Positions 33,126 through 44,840 are shown, numbered from the stretch's first letter. The stretch is DNA of 64,000 nucleotides from Pyropia yezoensis (GCA_009829735.1 CM020618.1:28992894-29056893); one strand, 5' to 3'. Notes: generated by a model not told the origin, from the letters alone. Program-made: numbers and translations.

Positions 33126-36100
33126 GGCGGCAGCGAGGTCGGGAAATGGGGGGGGGGGGGGGCGGGGAAGCGGGGGAGGAGGGCGGCGGGGGGAAGGATG
33201 GGGACTAGAGGGGGGTGGGCGATACCAAAAAAAAAAAAAAAAAAAGGGGGGGGGGGGGGGGGGTGGAGGGAGCTCAAAGAGACGAGCAAGAGGGAGCAGT
33301 GAACGCTGGCGGAGAGGGGGCGTGCCCGGCGGCGTTGAAGAGGCAAACGGCAGGAGGGGGTGGGGGCGGGGGCAGACCACCAGGCAGGGGGTGCGGGGGG
33401 CCGTGTGGAGGTGCGGGGAGAGCGGGTGGCCGACGAGTGGAGGGAGGGGGAGGCACCCACGGGGCGTGTCGGCAGGGCAGCGGCAGCAGGCACGACGCGG
33501 TGGCCGTCACTCCCCGGCCTCCCCACGACGCGCCTGCGATGCGCAAAGGCGGTGGTGTTAAATACGACCCCACCCAGCGTACGGCTGCGGGGCCCCCGCC
33601 GACACCCGCGGCGGTCGCAGTCGTAGGCAGAGGGGGCAACAGCGCCTCCTCTCCCGCCCCAGCGGCGCCCGACAGCAATCCCCTGGGGGTTGATTGGCCC
33701 CTCTCCCCCCCCCCCCGCGGCCGAGCTGGCCAGCCACCCCCGCCCCCCCCCCGCCCCCCCCCGCGGACCCGTCGAATGCAACAGGCTGGCCGGCAGCGTG
33801 CCGGAACTCTATTACAAGGCCAAGGGGGGCCCCCGGGGGGGTGTGACTGGGGGGGGGGGGGTGACTGTGGGGGGAGTGGGGTCGCCGTGGGAGGCGGTCT
33901 GTGCTGTACAGCAGCAAGACGGTAGCATGGGAGGGGCCGTTTGAGGGGGCGGGTGGTGGTCGCAGTGGCCCAATGGTCACGGGGGGGGTGGAAGGGAGCC
34001 GCCACGCAATCAATCAATCCCTAGGACAGAACGGGCGGCAGTGGGTGGGGGCGGTGGTGGCAACAGCAGAGAGAACCTCCTCCGCTGCAGCCCCGCGGGC
34101 CTGGCCGCCCGCGTGAGGCGTGTCCCGAGCGCTTACCCCGGTGGCGGCCCCCCACTTGCGTGACGCCAGACAGGCGGCAGCGCCAGCTCGTCACCGTCAC
34201 GGTGACGACCGTCATCAGAGAGCGGTGCCCGGGGGGGGGGGGTGGAGGCGGGGGGGGCGGCGAGGAGGGGGACTCCTGGCTCCCCGCAACGGCCGGCGTG
34301 GGGCCAAATTGGCCGCCACCGTTGCGCACCGTCGCAGCTTTGACAACCTGCCCACCGCCCCCCCCCCCCCCCCCCGCGGGGAGCGTTGCTGGGAGGCGGC
34401 TGGCCAAGGGGGGTTGTCGGCCACACCTGCCCACCGCCGCCGGTGCCGTTGCCGCGGCACGCGGGGGCGGCGGGCGCCCTGTCCACCCGGTTATTTCATT
34501 CACGCGGCCGCCCGCCCGAGATGGTGCGGGAGATTGGGTCTTCCACCTGACGTGCCGCCATTGGCCGACGGTGGGGCCACGGCGGGTGCCCAACCGGCAC
34601 GACCCTACCACGTGGCTGGTGGTCGCCCCTTCCGCCTCCCTGCTCACCCGGCCCCAACTCCTCCCATTCCAAAGTACATACTCTTACTCTTACCTCCACT
34701 TTCCTGCATTTGCTGGTGTCCATTTTCTTGGATGGGGCGCCGCCGCCGCCGCCGCCGCCGTCGCCGCGGGCGTCTCTTGCGTCGACCGGCCCCCCCCCGA
34801 CACACCACCGACAGCGCCGGGCAGCCCGTGGTCGTGCCCCCGCGGCCGGTGGGCCGCCGTTGCCATCGTCGGCGCCAGCGTCGGCGACAACGACGACCGA
34901 CGCTGGCGCAGACGATGGCGTCGACGGCGGCCGGGGGCGGCCGCGCGGGCGGCCTCCCCTTTTGCCCACGCGGAGCTGCCTCCTCCCCCCCAGTGACGGT
35001 GTCTGTCTGGTGAATGGGGCTGCGGGCGGGTGGCTCCCCCGCCGGCCATCCCAGGTGGTGGGGGGTGGGACAGAGGGGGGACGCGTCAGACAGCGTGGCA
35101 GGGTGCGCGGGAGGAGGGGATGGAGCGGGGGGAGGAGGTGTTGTTGCCCCTGCCCGGCGGGGGGTGGTGGTGGCGCGAAGCGAAGCGGAGAGGTGGCCGC
35201 TGGTCACCCCCGCCCCTGCTCTGTGCCGGCCGGCGGCCGGCGGTCACGCTGTCGTCAATGGCTGGCCGTGGGAGCGGGAGCTGGTCAGCCCCCATGGGGG
35301 TCCAGCTGGCGGGGTGGCGCCCGCGTCGGCGACCAAGTGACGGCGAGGATCCGCCCACCCCCCCCCTCCCCCACCTTTGTCCCCCTGGGTGGTGGTCACC
35401 TCCACCCATCTCCCATCCATCATGATCATTCGCCTGCCGCCACGTGCCTGCTGACGGGGAAGCGTAGGGGAGGCGTGCGCGGGGGGGGGGGCGCCGCCCG
35501 CGGCGGCCACGGTGGCCGCTACTCGTCCAGACAGAGACGCGGCGGCCACGTCATCGCCGCGGCGGGGGGTGTGAGGGGGCGGGTGGGCGCTCGGGGCGGG
35601 GGTGTCGCTCGGCCCCCAACGTGCGCCGCCCCCCCGCCCCGATGGGGGGGAAGCGTCAGCCCCCCTCGCATCCCGGCCGTCCACCTCTCTGAACTGGCCG
35701 AGCGCGACCGGCGGTCCCTTCAGGCAGGCTTGGGTATGCGCGACGGGCCCCCCCATGGGGGCACCCTGATGGCGGGCCGTTGCCAATCCACTGGTCGTGG
35801 TGGTGGTGCGTGGGTCGCTAGCGGGGGGGGGGGGGGGGCGGTGGCGGCCGCAGAGGCAGACGTACGGGCGTGTGAGGTGGCTGTCACTGCCGACCGCCCC
35901 CGGGGAGTGGGGTGGCAACGACGCGAGGGACCGCCGCCAGCCGCCGGCGCCGCCATAGAGGTCCAGCGGGGCCGCTGCCGTCACCACCGCCGTCGTGTCG
36001 TCAAGCCCGAGATGCGGTTGGTGGTCGGCCGCGGTCAGGTGAGGGCGGGAGGGGGAGTGGCCGGCAGGGGGTACAGAGGGGGGAGGGGGGGGGAAGACTG

Positions 36101-36754
36101 ACTCAACTGGCCACACCCCCCTCCTCTGGGTGTGGCGGTGGTCGGTGGCCCACCGCCGCCGCCGCCACTGCCGCCGCCGTCGAAGCCGCCGCCACCACCA
36201 GTGCTGCTGGCGCTGGGCGGTTTTGCCCCCCCCCGTCTGCTGCTCTACCCACTTCTCCCTGCTGCCGCCTGCCGGTGCCTGCTGCGGCCAACGGGACCAC
36301 CGGCCGCGCCAGCCGTGGCGGAAGGGTCGGCGGCAGAGGCGTCAAAAGCCGGGCGGGATCGTTCAGCCGCCTGCGCTCCCGCCGCGGCGGCCGCAGCCAT
36401 CCTCCCCCCCCCCGTCCCCGTCAGCGGTTGAGAACGTTGGCCGCCCCCCCCTCCACCCACGCGCTACCTGCCTCTCTCCTCTCTCCTGCCCTCTCCCCCC
36501 CCCCCACTTCTATCATCTTGGCACGCCCTTCCCGTCCATCCGCGGCAACGACGGCTGGTAGGGGGAGACCCCCCTACGTGCGCCACCCCCACGAAAGAGG
36601 GGAATAGCTCACGCAGGCCCACACCTTGCGCCCTGAACCCATCCCTCGCCCCCCCCGCCCCCCCGCTCTTTTCAGGCAGGTGGCCACCCCTGCCGCAACG
36701 GCTCTCCTCAGGCAGGTGGCCACCCCTGCCGCGGCGGCCTCGCGCACGCACACC
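33126..36754. other. GC-extreme region, gene structure unresolved
   Basis: Many overlapping frames on both strands, none with a domain. Possible plus-strand exons are hinted at by ordered-looking patches: PAVHLSELAERDRRSLQAGL near 35700, VVKPEMRLVVGRGQ ending at a gtgagg near 36037, and EGSAAEASKAGRDRSAA ending in a stop near 36431. I could not phase them. A 17-base A run followed by G runs lies at 33229-33265. Short tandem near-repeats of 'caggcaggtggccacccctgcc' type lie at 36670-36735. Confidence 0.35.
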
Positions 36755-38004
36755 ATGGGCAGACACCGTGGGGCGGGGCGACCGCGGCGGCGGCGGGCGC
36801 GCACGTCCACCACCACCGCCACCGCCACTGCCACCGCCGCTGCCGCCGCCGCGGCGGTGCTGGTGGTGGTGGTCACCGCCCTGGGTGGCAGCGGCAGCAG
36901 CGGCGGCGGTGGCAGTGGCAGCGGCGGAGGCGGCGGCGGCGGCGGCGGCGGAGGCGGCGGCGGTGGCGTCGTTGACGCGCACTCGTCGCTCATCTCGCCC
37001 ATTGAGGCCACGTACGTCAACGCGTGCCGGGTGGGCGGGCGGAACCGCTTTGGCGCCATCAACTGCCCCGGGCCGTGCCCCCGCGGGCGCCTCCGCGACG
37101 GCCTGGTCGTGCCCGTCTACCGGCGGGGGCAGGTAGTCGACATTAGCTACGTCCATGTACGTGTGGCCGCAGGGCGGACGGCACAGGGCGCGAAAGGTGG
37201 GGGGGAGGTTCAGAGGGGCTCTGGGTGATGAGGGAAGGGCGGGGGGGGAGGGGAGGGGAGCACAGCACCACCCCTGCAGCGGGCGTCTGCCGCGGGGCGT
37301 CTGCCGAGCAAGCCACTGACGACCGTGTGGTACGCGTCAACCCAAGTGTCGCCCCCCCCCTCCTCCTGACGCTCTGATCCCCTGCCGCCGCCACCCCCCT
37401 CTGCTTCTCGATGGTCTCCCTCCCCCCCACTCCCTGGTCTCCCCCACCCCGCGTGCGCACCCCGCCCCCGGGGGGGCCCCCCCCCCCCCCCCCCCCCCGG
37501 TGGGCGCCACAGAACAACCACCACGGCGGCTTTATCCGGCTGTCGCTGGTGCCGTGGCGGTACCGCTTCTCTGGCCGCCGCCACGCGCGCAACGCCTTCC
37601 ACCACGCCTGCTGGGCGGCCGGCACGCGGCCGTGCCGGCCCGCCGCCGAGCCCTGCGGCACCGACACCGCCACCCCCCCGCGGGCGCACACGCAGGCCGT
37701 CACCATCCCGGCGGCCTTCCCCGACGGCGACTACGCGCTGGGGTGGGCGTGGTACGGCGGCGGCCACCGGATGGGGGACTACTACTCGTGCGCGCGCGTC
37801 CGCGTGCGGGGGGGGGGCGGGGTGGCGTCGGCGGCGGCCGTGCGGGCCGTCCTCGGCCGGGGGGGGACGTGCGTCGCGACCGCCGGCCGGCTGGGCCCGT
37901 GCAGCCACGAGCCGTGCGCGCGGCCGCTGCGGTGGCGGCAACGGCTGGACGGGTGGCCGCGGGGGCTCCCCCGGGAGGTGCGCCGTGAGGAGGTGACCAC
38001 CTGA
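36755..38004 (+). CDS. Secreted LPMO-like protein (copper polysaccharide monooxygenase fold), two exons
   Basis: Exon 1 is 36755-37156 and exon 2 is 37513-38004, phase 0, intron 356 bases (donor gtacgt, acceptor gccacag); 297 residues. The N terminus has a basic start, a Thr/Ala run and a hydrophobic core (AAAVLVVVVTAL) like a secretion signal, then about 30 Gly/Ser residues. VVDA then precedes HSSLISPI, so cleavage after Ala would leave an N-terminal His, the copper ligand of LPMOs. Across the exon joint is SYVHNNHHGGFIRLSLVP, resembling the second-His region. The C-terminal part, VTIPAAFPDGDYALGWAWYGG...MGDYYSCARVRVRG, follows the LPMO pattern of W-x-W, Tyr and Cys before the last strand. 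Many Cys residues suit an extracellular protein. Likely role: oxidative cleavage or binding of cell-wall polysaccharide. Family assignment is from motif shape only; a CBM-like or other beta-sandwich protein remains possible. Confidence 0.55.
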
Positions 38005-38278
38005 GGGGGGGATGGGAGGTGTGGGGGGGGGTAGGGTTGGGGGATAGGGGGTAGGGGGTAGGGCACGGAACGGGGCGGCGGCGTGGGATGGCACGCAGCG
38101 GCAGCAGCTCCACGTCGGAGCGGTGAAGGCGACGGTGGCGGCGGTGGCGGCGGCGCGGGTTCGCCAGAGGCGGGTCATCACCCTTCCCCCCCCACCCCCC
38201 AGCCAGGGAGGTCCCGCACGCGCGGCGACGCGCGCCGCCGGAGATGCCACGGCCGAGGGGATCGGAGGTGGCTGGTGC
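38005..38278. other. Short intergenic stretch between convergent genes
   Basis: Follows the stop of the LPMO-like gene and abuts the uncertain 3' end of the minus-strand four-exon gene. It is G-rich, with a tandem 'gggggtaggg' motif near 38028-38060. No gene seen. Confidence 0.4.
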
Positions 38279-39143
38279 CTACAAGGGGGGGGGGGGCGGG
38301 GGGTGGCGGGGGCGACGGTGGCGCCGGCAGGGAGCACGGCTGGTCGCCGCGACGGCGTTGGCGGCGGCAGTCGCAGTGGCGGGGCGGCGGGGAAGGGGGG
38401 GGAGGGGGGGGGGGGGGGGTGACAAGGGCGGGGGGGGGGGGGGGGGGGGGGGAGCGGGGCGCAGAGGCACAGGCAGGCAAGCGGCGGCAGCTGGCACGGG
38501 GCGCCCCGGCGGCAGCACGCCCTCCCGCACAGCAACGGGTGAACAGAACACAACACAAGACAAGCACATGACAACAAAAGCGACAAAAACCGGGTCTACC
38601 ACCAACAGCCGCCCCCCCGTCGCTCTCCAACAATCACCCCGGCCGCCCCCCCCCCCCCCTACAGCAAGACGACTAACCGCCCCCCGGCGCCCCCCCCCCG
38701 GGCGCTCTCCCCCCCCGGTGCTAGCACCCAGCTCCCGCACACACGCGCCCGCCGCCGCGGCCATGGCCGCGTACGACGCGTCGGCCGCCGCCTTGGCCTC
38801 CACCGCCCTCTATATGGCCGGAACGACAAGTCGAGGGGGGGAGGCGGGGTGGGGTGCAAATCAAGGAGGGCCAGGGGAGCGCGGGGTGGAATAGCAAGAC
38901 CAGCACACGCGGGCGGCATGGGGGCCGTCAGTGGCTGATGGCGCAGCCGCAAGTCCCGGTACGTTGAAACACCTGACGGGCGCTGGGCGCACAGTGGAGG
39001 GGAGGAGGGCAGGACCAGAGGCGGCGACCCGACCTCGCCAGGACACCCGCCTCAACCCCCACCGCAAAGGTTGCCCGCCCCCACCACCCCCCGCGGCCGA
39101 CCGACGGGCGTCGCCAATGCCGGGGTGCAACCACCCACCCACC

Positions 39144-39185
<42 letters not shown>

Positions 39186-40485
39186 ACCCGTAGCGCGAAC
39201 AAAACGTACCCGCCGAACCTCGGTCGGGTGGAGCTCCCCGTCGGCGGCGCTCATGTGCAGGGCGCCGCGGTTGGCAAACATGGTCGTCAGCCGGTCCAGC
39301 ATCAGCAGCAGCTCCTGTGCGTCGGCTGTGGAGAGCGGGGGGCGGAGAGCAGAGAGCGAGGGGAAGAGGAGGGCGCGCCCATAAAACGGAAAAGGGGTGG
39401 TAGGAAGGAGAGGGTGAAGGAGGCAAGGCAGGGGAAGGGTAGCGGGACACCAGGAAAAAGTCAGCATCAACGATAGCGCCAGTCGCAACGTGCTCTCGCC
39501 GACGGCTCATGTCAGCGGGCCGGTCACGGACGGCGGGCATGGCGCCATGGAGCGCTCACAAGGCGGCACCACACCGTGCGCGCGGCCCCACCGACAAGCG
39601 CCCGTCTCGCGCAGCCGCAAAAGCGGGGACGCGGCAAACCGCGGCGGCCGCCCCCACGCCCGTGGCGGCGCCCACGGCACCCCCCCCCCCCCCCCCCCCC
39701 GACTTCCATCCCCTCCTCCTTCCAGGTCCGTAGCGTTGCGCTTGGCACTTCTCTCCCTTCCCCTTCCAAGGCCGTGGCGTCCCCCTCAGCACGTACACTG
39801 TGCCAGCGCCCGGTCATACGGGACGACAAACGAATTGAGCCTGCGCGTCCGCAGACATGCCCCGATCGACCAAACCACACGGCGGGGTGGCGCAATAACA
39901 GCAGCCATCCGAAAAGGAAAAAAAACACCAGCCCAGGGCCAAGCAGCACGGCAGAGCAACGGCGGGGGTACGATGCAACCGCTTGCACCCTCCCATATAC
40001 AGGTCAGTTGTCTGGTGAGGGTACATACTCTCCCACCCGCAGCACCACAGCTGCAGGGACCGAGGCACTGCCATGGACGGTAATGCGGTGAAGGATGCGG
40101 ACGGTACCCCCCCCTCCCCCCACCCGCCGCGTCGTAACTCTCATCCGGCCCCCAACTTCCCCCCCAGCTGCCCACCCCCCCCCCCCCCCCCCCCCTTATC
40201 CACACCACGTACAGGCCGATAAAAAAGGTGTCGTTCATCTTGGTCAGGTCGGAGATGAACGCGTACAGCGACCGGTCCACCGGGTCCCAGTCGCGGCCAA
40301 TGGGCCCAAGGACGGGGGGGGCGCCGCCGAGGAGCGACGACGGCGCCGCCGCCGCCGACGCCGCCGCTGCCCCCCCCGCCCCAGACCCAGCGCCCGCGGG
40401 CGGCGCGGGCGCGCCTGGCGGCCCGCCCCCGCCGCCGGCGGATGCACCGGTGTTCGGAAGCATGGTGGGGGGCGGAGGCGGCGGC

Positions 40486-40527
<42 letters not shown>

Positions 40528-40649
40528 CCGCTGCCCGCTGCGGCAACAGTAGCGGCGGCGGCGGCGGCAGTGGCAGAGGCAGAGGGCGGCACGGGCGGGG
40601 GGAGGAGAGAGGCGGCGGGGGTGCCGCCGGGGGGAGGAGCCGACGCCAT
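38279..40649 (-). CDS. Unrecognised four-exon protein
   Basis: Exons 40649-40213, 39840-39797, 39325-39210 and from 38809 downward join in phase, with donors gtacgt at all three introns (372, 471 and 400 bases). After about 120 residues of Ala/Pro/Gly low complexity, the product reads GRDWDPVDRSLYAFISDLTK, MNDTFFIGLLNSFVVPYDRA, LAQSDAQELLLMLDRLTTMF, ANRGALHMSAADGELHPTEV and RRRAVEAKAAADASYAAMAA. That is a continuous amphipathic helical domain split by the introns, which strongly supports the splicing. I do not recognise the family; spacing loosely recalls the start of a Dbl-homology domain, only a guess. The 3' end is uncertain: the exon-4 frame stays open to a stop at 38279, but a T-rich stretch near 38550-38610 suggests an intron or UTR before that. 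Confidence 0.5.
39146..39185. repeat. 40-base poly-C tract
   Basis: An unbroken run of C inside intron 3 of the minus-strand gene. It reads as G40 on the transcript, a potential G-quadruplex. The length may be an assembly estimate. Confidence 0.85.
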
Positions 40650-40809
40650 GACAAGCGGGGGGGGGGGAGGAGGGCAGAGGCGGGAAACAAGAAACGCCTC
40701 GCAGCAACACGAGAGGGTTCTCGCTCTCGCGCTCATCAGCACGAATGGAAAGAGTAGGAATTTTGATCCATCTCGACAAAAATTTCATACTGTCCTCCTC
40801 CCGCTGGTC

Positions 40810-40815
40810 AAAAAA
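40810..40815 (-). terminator. RNA polymerase III terminator of tRNA-Lys
   Basis: Six T on the minus strand, two bases after the discriminator base of the tRNA. Confidence 0.8.
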
Positions 40816-40817
40816 GA

Positions 40818-40890
40818 CACCGAGTGGGGGGCTCGAACCCCCGACCACCAGATTAAGAGTCTGGCGCTCTACCGACTGAGCTAACCCGGC
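40818..40890 (-). tRNA. trnK-CUU: tRNA-Lys (anticodon CTT)
   Basis: A 73-base cloverleaf without intron. The acceptor GCCGGGT pairs with ACTCGGT (two G-U pairs). The D arm holds an A-box (TTAGCTCAGTCGG). The anticodon stem CAGA/TCTG encloses the loop CTCTTAA, giving anticodon CTT. The T arm GGGGGTTCGAGCCCCC is a perfect B-box. The CCA end is not encoded, as is usual in eukaryotic nuclear tRNA genes. Confidence 0.97.
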
Positions 40891-40910
40891 TTCATATCAA
40901 TTGTGGCAAG

Positions 40911-40932
40911 GTTTAATATATAAATAAAATTT
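40911..40932 (-). promoter_or_regulatory. AT-rich upstream box of tRNA-Lys
   Basis: tttaatatataaataaaatttg (plus-strand reading) lies 20-42 bases upstream of the tRNA start in otherwise GC-rich DNA. TATA-like upstream boxes are common for plant and algal Pol III tRNA genes. Confidence 0.5.
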
Positions 40933-41515
40933 GTTGTATATGAACAGTGTGAGTGACGGCACCGCCGCCACTGACACTTGTTCCCGCTGTCCCCGTTGTC
41001 GCCTCTGGCATGCAGCTGAGCGGGATGTTTTCGCTGCTGTCCCTGACGCGTGCTAGCTGGCCCGTCGTTGAAACACCACGACCCTCCACTTCTCTGATGC
41101 CGGCCGCCGTTTTTTTTTTCTCCAACGGATGTGCGCGGGCCGCGGCGGGAGCGACGGCGACGGCGTCGGCTGCAGTGGAACGGGTAGAGGTGAGTGGTCG
41201 GGTGGTCCATGTCTCCCAGTTCACAGGGTACCCTGGCAATGGGGGAGGGGCAGTGGCCGCGGGGCGAGGCCGTTAGACCGACCTGCCGCTGTCAAAAAAA
41301 AACAAGAAAGAAAACGGGCAAAGAAACAGAAAGAGGGGACCTCGGGATCTCGGCTGGGCGGAGGCAAGAAAAGCATTTCCGCCTTGACCTTTCCTTGAAA
41401 GATCATCGAGTGCTCGACGCCCTTGTCGACTGGCCACCTTCCGTTGACCCCACCCCGCCCCACTCCCTCTCACCCCCCCATCTCCTCCCCACTCCCCCCC
41501 CCCCTCTGCTCCCCA

Positions 41516-41909
41516 TGGCCCCCACCGCCGCCGCCCCGGCGTGCTCCCACCGCCTCCCCGCCGCGCTGCGCCGCGCCACCACCGCCGCCGCGGCAACGGC
41601 TGCGGCGGCGGCGGCGGCGGCGGTGGGGTCGGTCGCAGCAGCAGCGGGCGGCGGCCGCCCCCCCCCGCGGCGGTGGGCGCCCGCGTTTGCGCCGCCCCCC
41701 CCCCCCCGCCCCCTTCCCCCACCCCTCCGCTCCACCACCGCCACCCCCACCGCCGCCATCGGTGGGGCCGCCCCCGCCGCGAGCCCGCCATTTGGGGCGG
41801 CGGCTGGGCCTGCGTTGGGAGGGGGGGGCGGGGGGCGCTGGCATCGCGGTGCGCCGGTGGTGCCGTGCCGGCCGCCGCGGCGCGCGTTGGCCTTGTCGGC
41901 AGCCCCGAC

Positions 41910-41940
<31 letters not shown>

Positions 41941-43875
41941 GCGGCGGCGGCTGCGGCGTCGGTGGGCGCTGGCGGGGGGCCTTCAACCCCCCCTGCCCCC
42001 CCAGGCGCGGCGCGGCGCGGACGCGTCGCCCCCCCCTCTTGCTTGTCGCGGCCGTCGCCGCGTGGGGCGGCGCCCGCCGCCCCCCCCCCCCCCCGTCGGC
42101 GCGCCCCCCCCCCCCCCGCCCACCGCGCTCTACATCCACCTCCCCTTTTGCCGCCGCCGCTGCCACTATTGCGACTTTCCCGTTGTGGTCACTGGCGACG
42201 CCGCGCTGGGCGGCGGCGGCGTTGACGGGGACACCCACCCGCCGGGGGAGGACGCGTACGTTGCCGCCCTCACCGCCGAGCTGGCCGCCACCGCCGCTGC
42301 CGCTGCCCGCGATTACGCCACCACGGGCAGCGGCGGTGGTGGGGGCGGGGGTGCCGTTCATGGTGGGGGTGAGGGGGGCGGCGGGGGTGGCCCACTGCCG
42401 CCGCTCACGTCGGTCTACTTTGGGGGGGGCACCCCTTCCCTGACGTCCACCCCCGCGCTGCTGGGGCTGCTGGGGGAGGTGCGGCGGCACTGGGGCCTCG
42501 CCGCCGGCGCCGAGGTGACCGTCGAGATGGACCCGGGCACCTTTTCGGCGGCCAAGGCGCGGGCGCTCGCCGCGGCGGGCGTCACCCGCGCGTCGGTGGG
42601 GGTGCAATCGTTTGACGACGCGCTGCTCGCGGCGGCCAACCGGCCCCACACCGCCGCCGAGGCGGTGGCGGCGGTGGAGCGCCTCGCCGCCGCGGGCCTC
42701 CCGTACTCGCTCGACCTCATGTGTGGCCTCCCCGGGCAGGACGTGGCGGGGTGGGGGGCGGACCTTGCCGCTGCCACCCGCCTCGGCGCGATGCACCTGT
42801 CGGCGTACGCGCTGGAGCTCCACCCCCGCACCCGCTGGGGGCGCACCTACTCGGCGGGCGTGGCGCCCCTGCCGGGCGAGGCGGCGGTGGTGTCCATGGT
42901 GGCCGACGCGACCGCCGTGCTGGCCACCGCGGGCCTGCACCGGTACGAGGTGTCCAACTGGGCGGTGCCAGGCGCCGAGGCGGTGCACAATGGGGTCTAC
43001 TGGCGCAACGAGCCTTACTACGCGGTGGGGGTGGGGGCGACCAGCTACGTGGCGCGCCGCCGCTACACCCGGCCGGCGACGCTCGCTGGGTACTATACCT
43101 ACGTGCGCCGCGTGCAGGCCGACGGCCTCGAGGCGGTCCACGGGGACGTGCTGCCGTCGTCAGATGCGGTACGCTGCTCAGCAGGGGAGGGGATGGGTGT
43201 GGGATGTGTGTGTGGCGGTGAGGGGAGGGCTGGACGTGGCTGCACAAGCGAGCTGGTTGGGCGCGCGTCGGCGTTGCGCGCGCCCGCGTGCGCCCGCGGG
43301 CGGGCGTGGGTGGTGAAGAGGGACGCTGCCGCCGGCGGCGGTGTGGTAGCGAGCTAGCCCTGGGCGCCGTGACTGACGTTCGCCCCGCTGGTGGTGGCGC
43401 CCGCTGCCGCTGGCCCACTACGTGACTTGTCCCACTAAGCGTTCATCCTCCCATCCACCCCCCCCTCCATCCCCGCCGCCTCCCTCTGCCCTGGTAGGAA
43501 GAGCTGGAGGACACCATTCTCATGGGCGCCCGCCTCCTCTCCACGGGCATCCCCCTGTCGCGGCTGGCGTCCCGCTTTGGCGCCCCCGCCGCCGCCGCGG
43601 CGGTCGCGTCCATTACGCGGCTGGGCCTCGTGGAAGCGGGCCTCTGCCACCCGCTCCACACCCCCGCCGCCGCCGGGCCCGGCACGGCGGCGGCGCCGCC
43701 GCCGTGGGCGGGCGCCAATCCCGGCCTGGCGGGCGTGGCGGCCGACGCGGCCATCCGGCTGACGCCCGCGGGGGCGCTGGTGGAGAGCTCCGTCGTTGGG
43801 GCGGTGCTCTGTGAGGACGTGTGGGAGGGGCTGCAGCTGGGGCAAGGGGAGGGGGGGGGGGCGGTGGCCGCGTAA
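41516..43875 (+). CDS. HemW-like radical SAM protein, probably organellar
   Basis: Radical SAM core from about 42126 in the second register: ALYIHLPFCRRRCHYCDF carries the C-X3-C-X2-C [4Fe-4S] cluster motif. The residue two after the last Cys is Phe, as in HemW, whereas coproporphyrinogen dehydrogenase HemN has Cys. VYFGGGTPSL, VEMDPGTF, VGVQSFDD, DLMCGLPGQ and YEVSNWA follow the family. The exon ends at 43168 (donor gtacgc). Exon 2, 43498-43875, joins in phase 0 to give EELEDTILMGARLLSTGI, typical of the C-terminal HemW domain. HemW is a heme-binding chaperone or heme-insertion protein, not the oxidase. The core frame has no upstream ATG. The likely start, ATG 41516 (MAPTAAAPACSHRLPAALRR, transit-peptide-like), lies in another register and needs a short intron (for example ending at the ag near 42003) or a homopolymer correction. 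Confidence 0.8.
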
Positions 43876-44840
43876 CGGGCCGGGGGGGGTGGACCGCCTC
43901 CCCTCCCAGAGAGGCACTCAGCGTGTGGGGCGAAGCGACGGGCCAGGGGGAGAGGATAGGCGGCGGAAGGGGGGGGGGAAGAGGTGGGGGGGGTGGAGAT
44001 GCGAGTGGGGGGGGGCGGACCGCGCAGACGCACGTGCGGTGCGGCCGCCCGACGACGAGGACGCGGGGGTACCCGTACACCCGTGTGAGGGCGCGTGCAT
44101 CACGCATGCTGCGTGCTGCGTACAGAACAAACAGCACCAACCGTAGACCGTTTACAGGCGCAGGTGGATGAGATATGACCGCGCCGCAGCGTGCGCGTCG
44201 TGGGGGGGGTGCTTGCGGCGTGATCCACGCGGCGTGGCGTGGCGCGTGCAGGCGCGGCCTGCCACAACAACCGAGGTGGCGGCCGTCCTCCCCTTCCCCC
44301 CCCGCCCCGTGGGGCCCCCCCACCTGCTGGCCGTCGCCTGCCCCGCGCACCCCCCCCCCATAGGAGAAGTTCCTATTAGGAAGAGGCCGTCCCCCCTCCC
44401 CGCTCCCCTCCCTCGCGGCTACTGGCCGATCCCCCCGCACCCAGTGGCGGGCTCGGTGTGTTTGCCCTCACCGCGGCAGCCGCAGCCGCGCTTGGCTGCT
44501 CCTTGCCCCCCCCCCGCCTCGTGCCGCCTCCGCGCCCTGTCCAGTGTGGTGGGTGCGTGGCGGGCTCGACCGCTGCTCACCCGCATCCCCTCTGCCCACA
44601 CCCCCCCCTCCTGCCGGCCGCCCGCGCATGCGCGCCGTCGCGTGGGCACCGTCTGTTCGAGGCAACCGTCCGTCCCCCTTCCCCCACCCTCCCCATCGCT
44701 TTCCTCTTCCGTCCCCCCCCCGCCTTTTCCCTTTTTCTCCTCCCGTAGCCCCCCCTTTTCGGCGTTTGCCGCCCTCCCCCGCCCCCCCCCCCCCCCCCCC
44801 CCCTCCAACTCCCCCCCCAAGTGCGTGTGGGGCGTAGACC
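43876..44840. other. Intergenic, no gene seen
   Basis: G-rich then C/T-rich DNA upstream of the SARAF-like gene, including a run of about 25 C at 44778-44803. Frames on both strands are low-complexity. A putative promoter/5' leader of the next gene. Confidence 0.5.

Noticed and set aside
34710-36431. Possible multi-exon plus-strand gene
   Set aside because: A few ordered-looking patches, but I could not find phased donors and acceptors linking them, so no gene is called.
38279-40649. Dbl-homology (RhoGEF) identity for the four-exon gene
   Set aside because: Only helix spacing is suggestive; no conserved RhoGEF residues could be confirmed.
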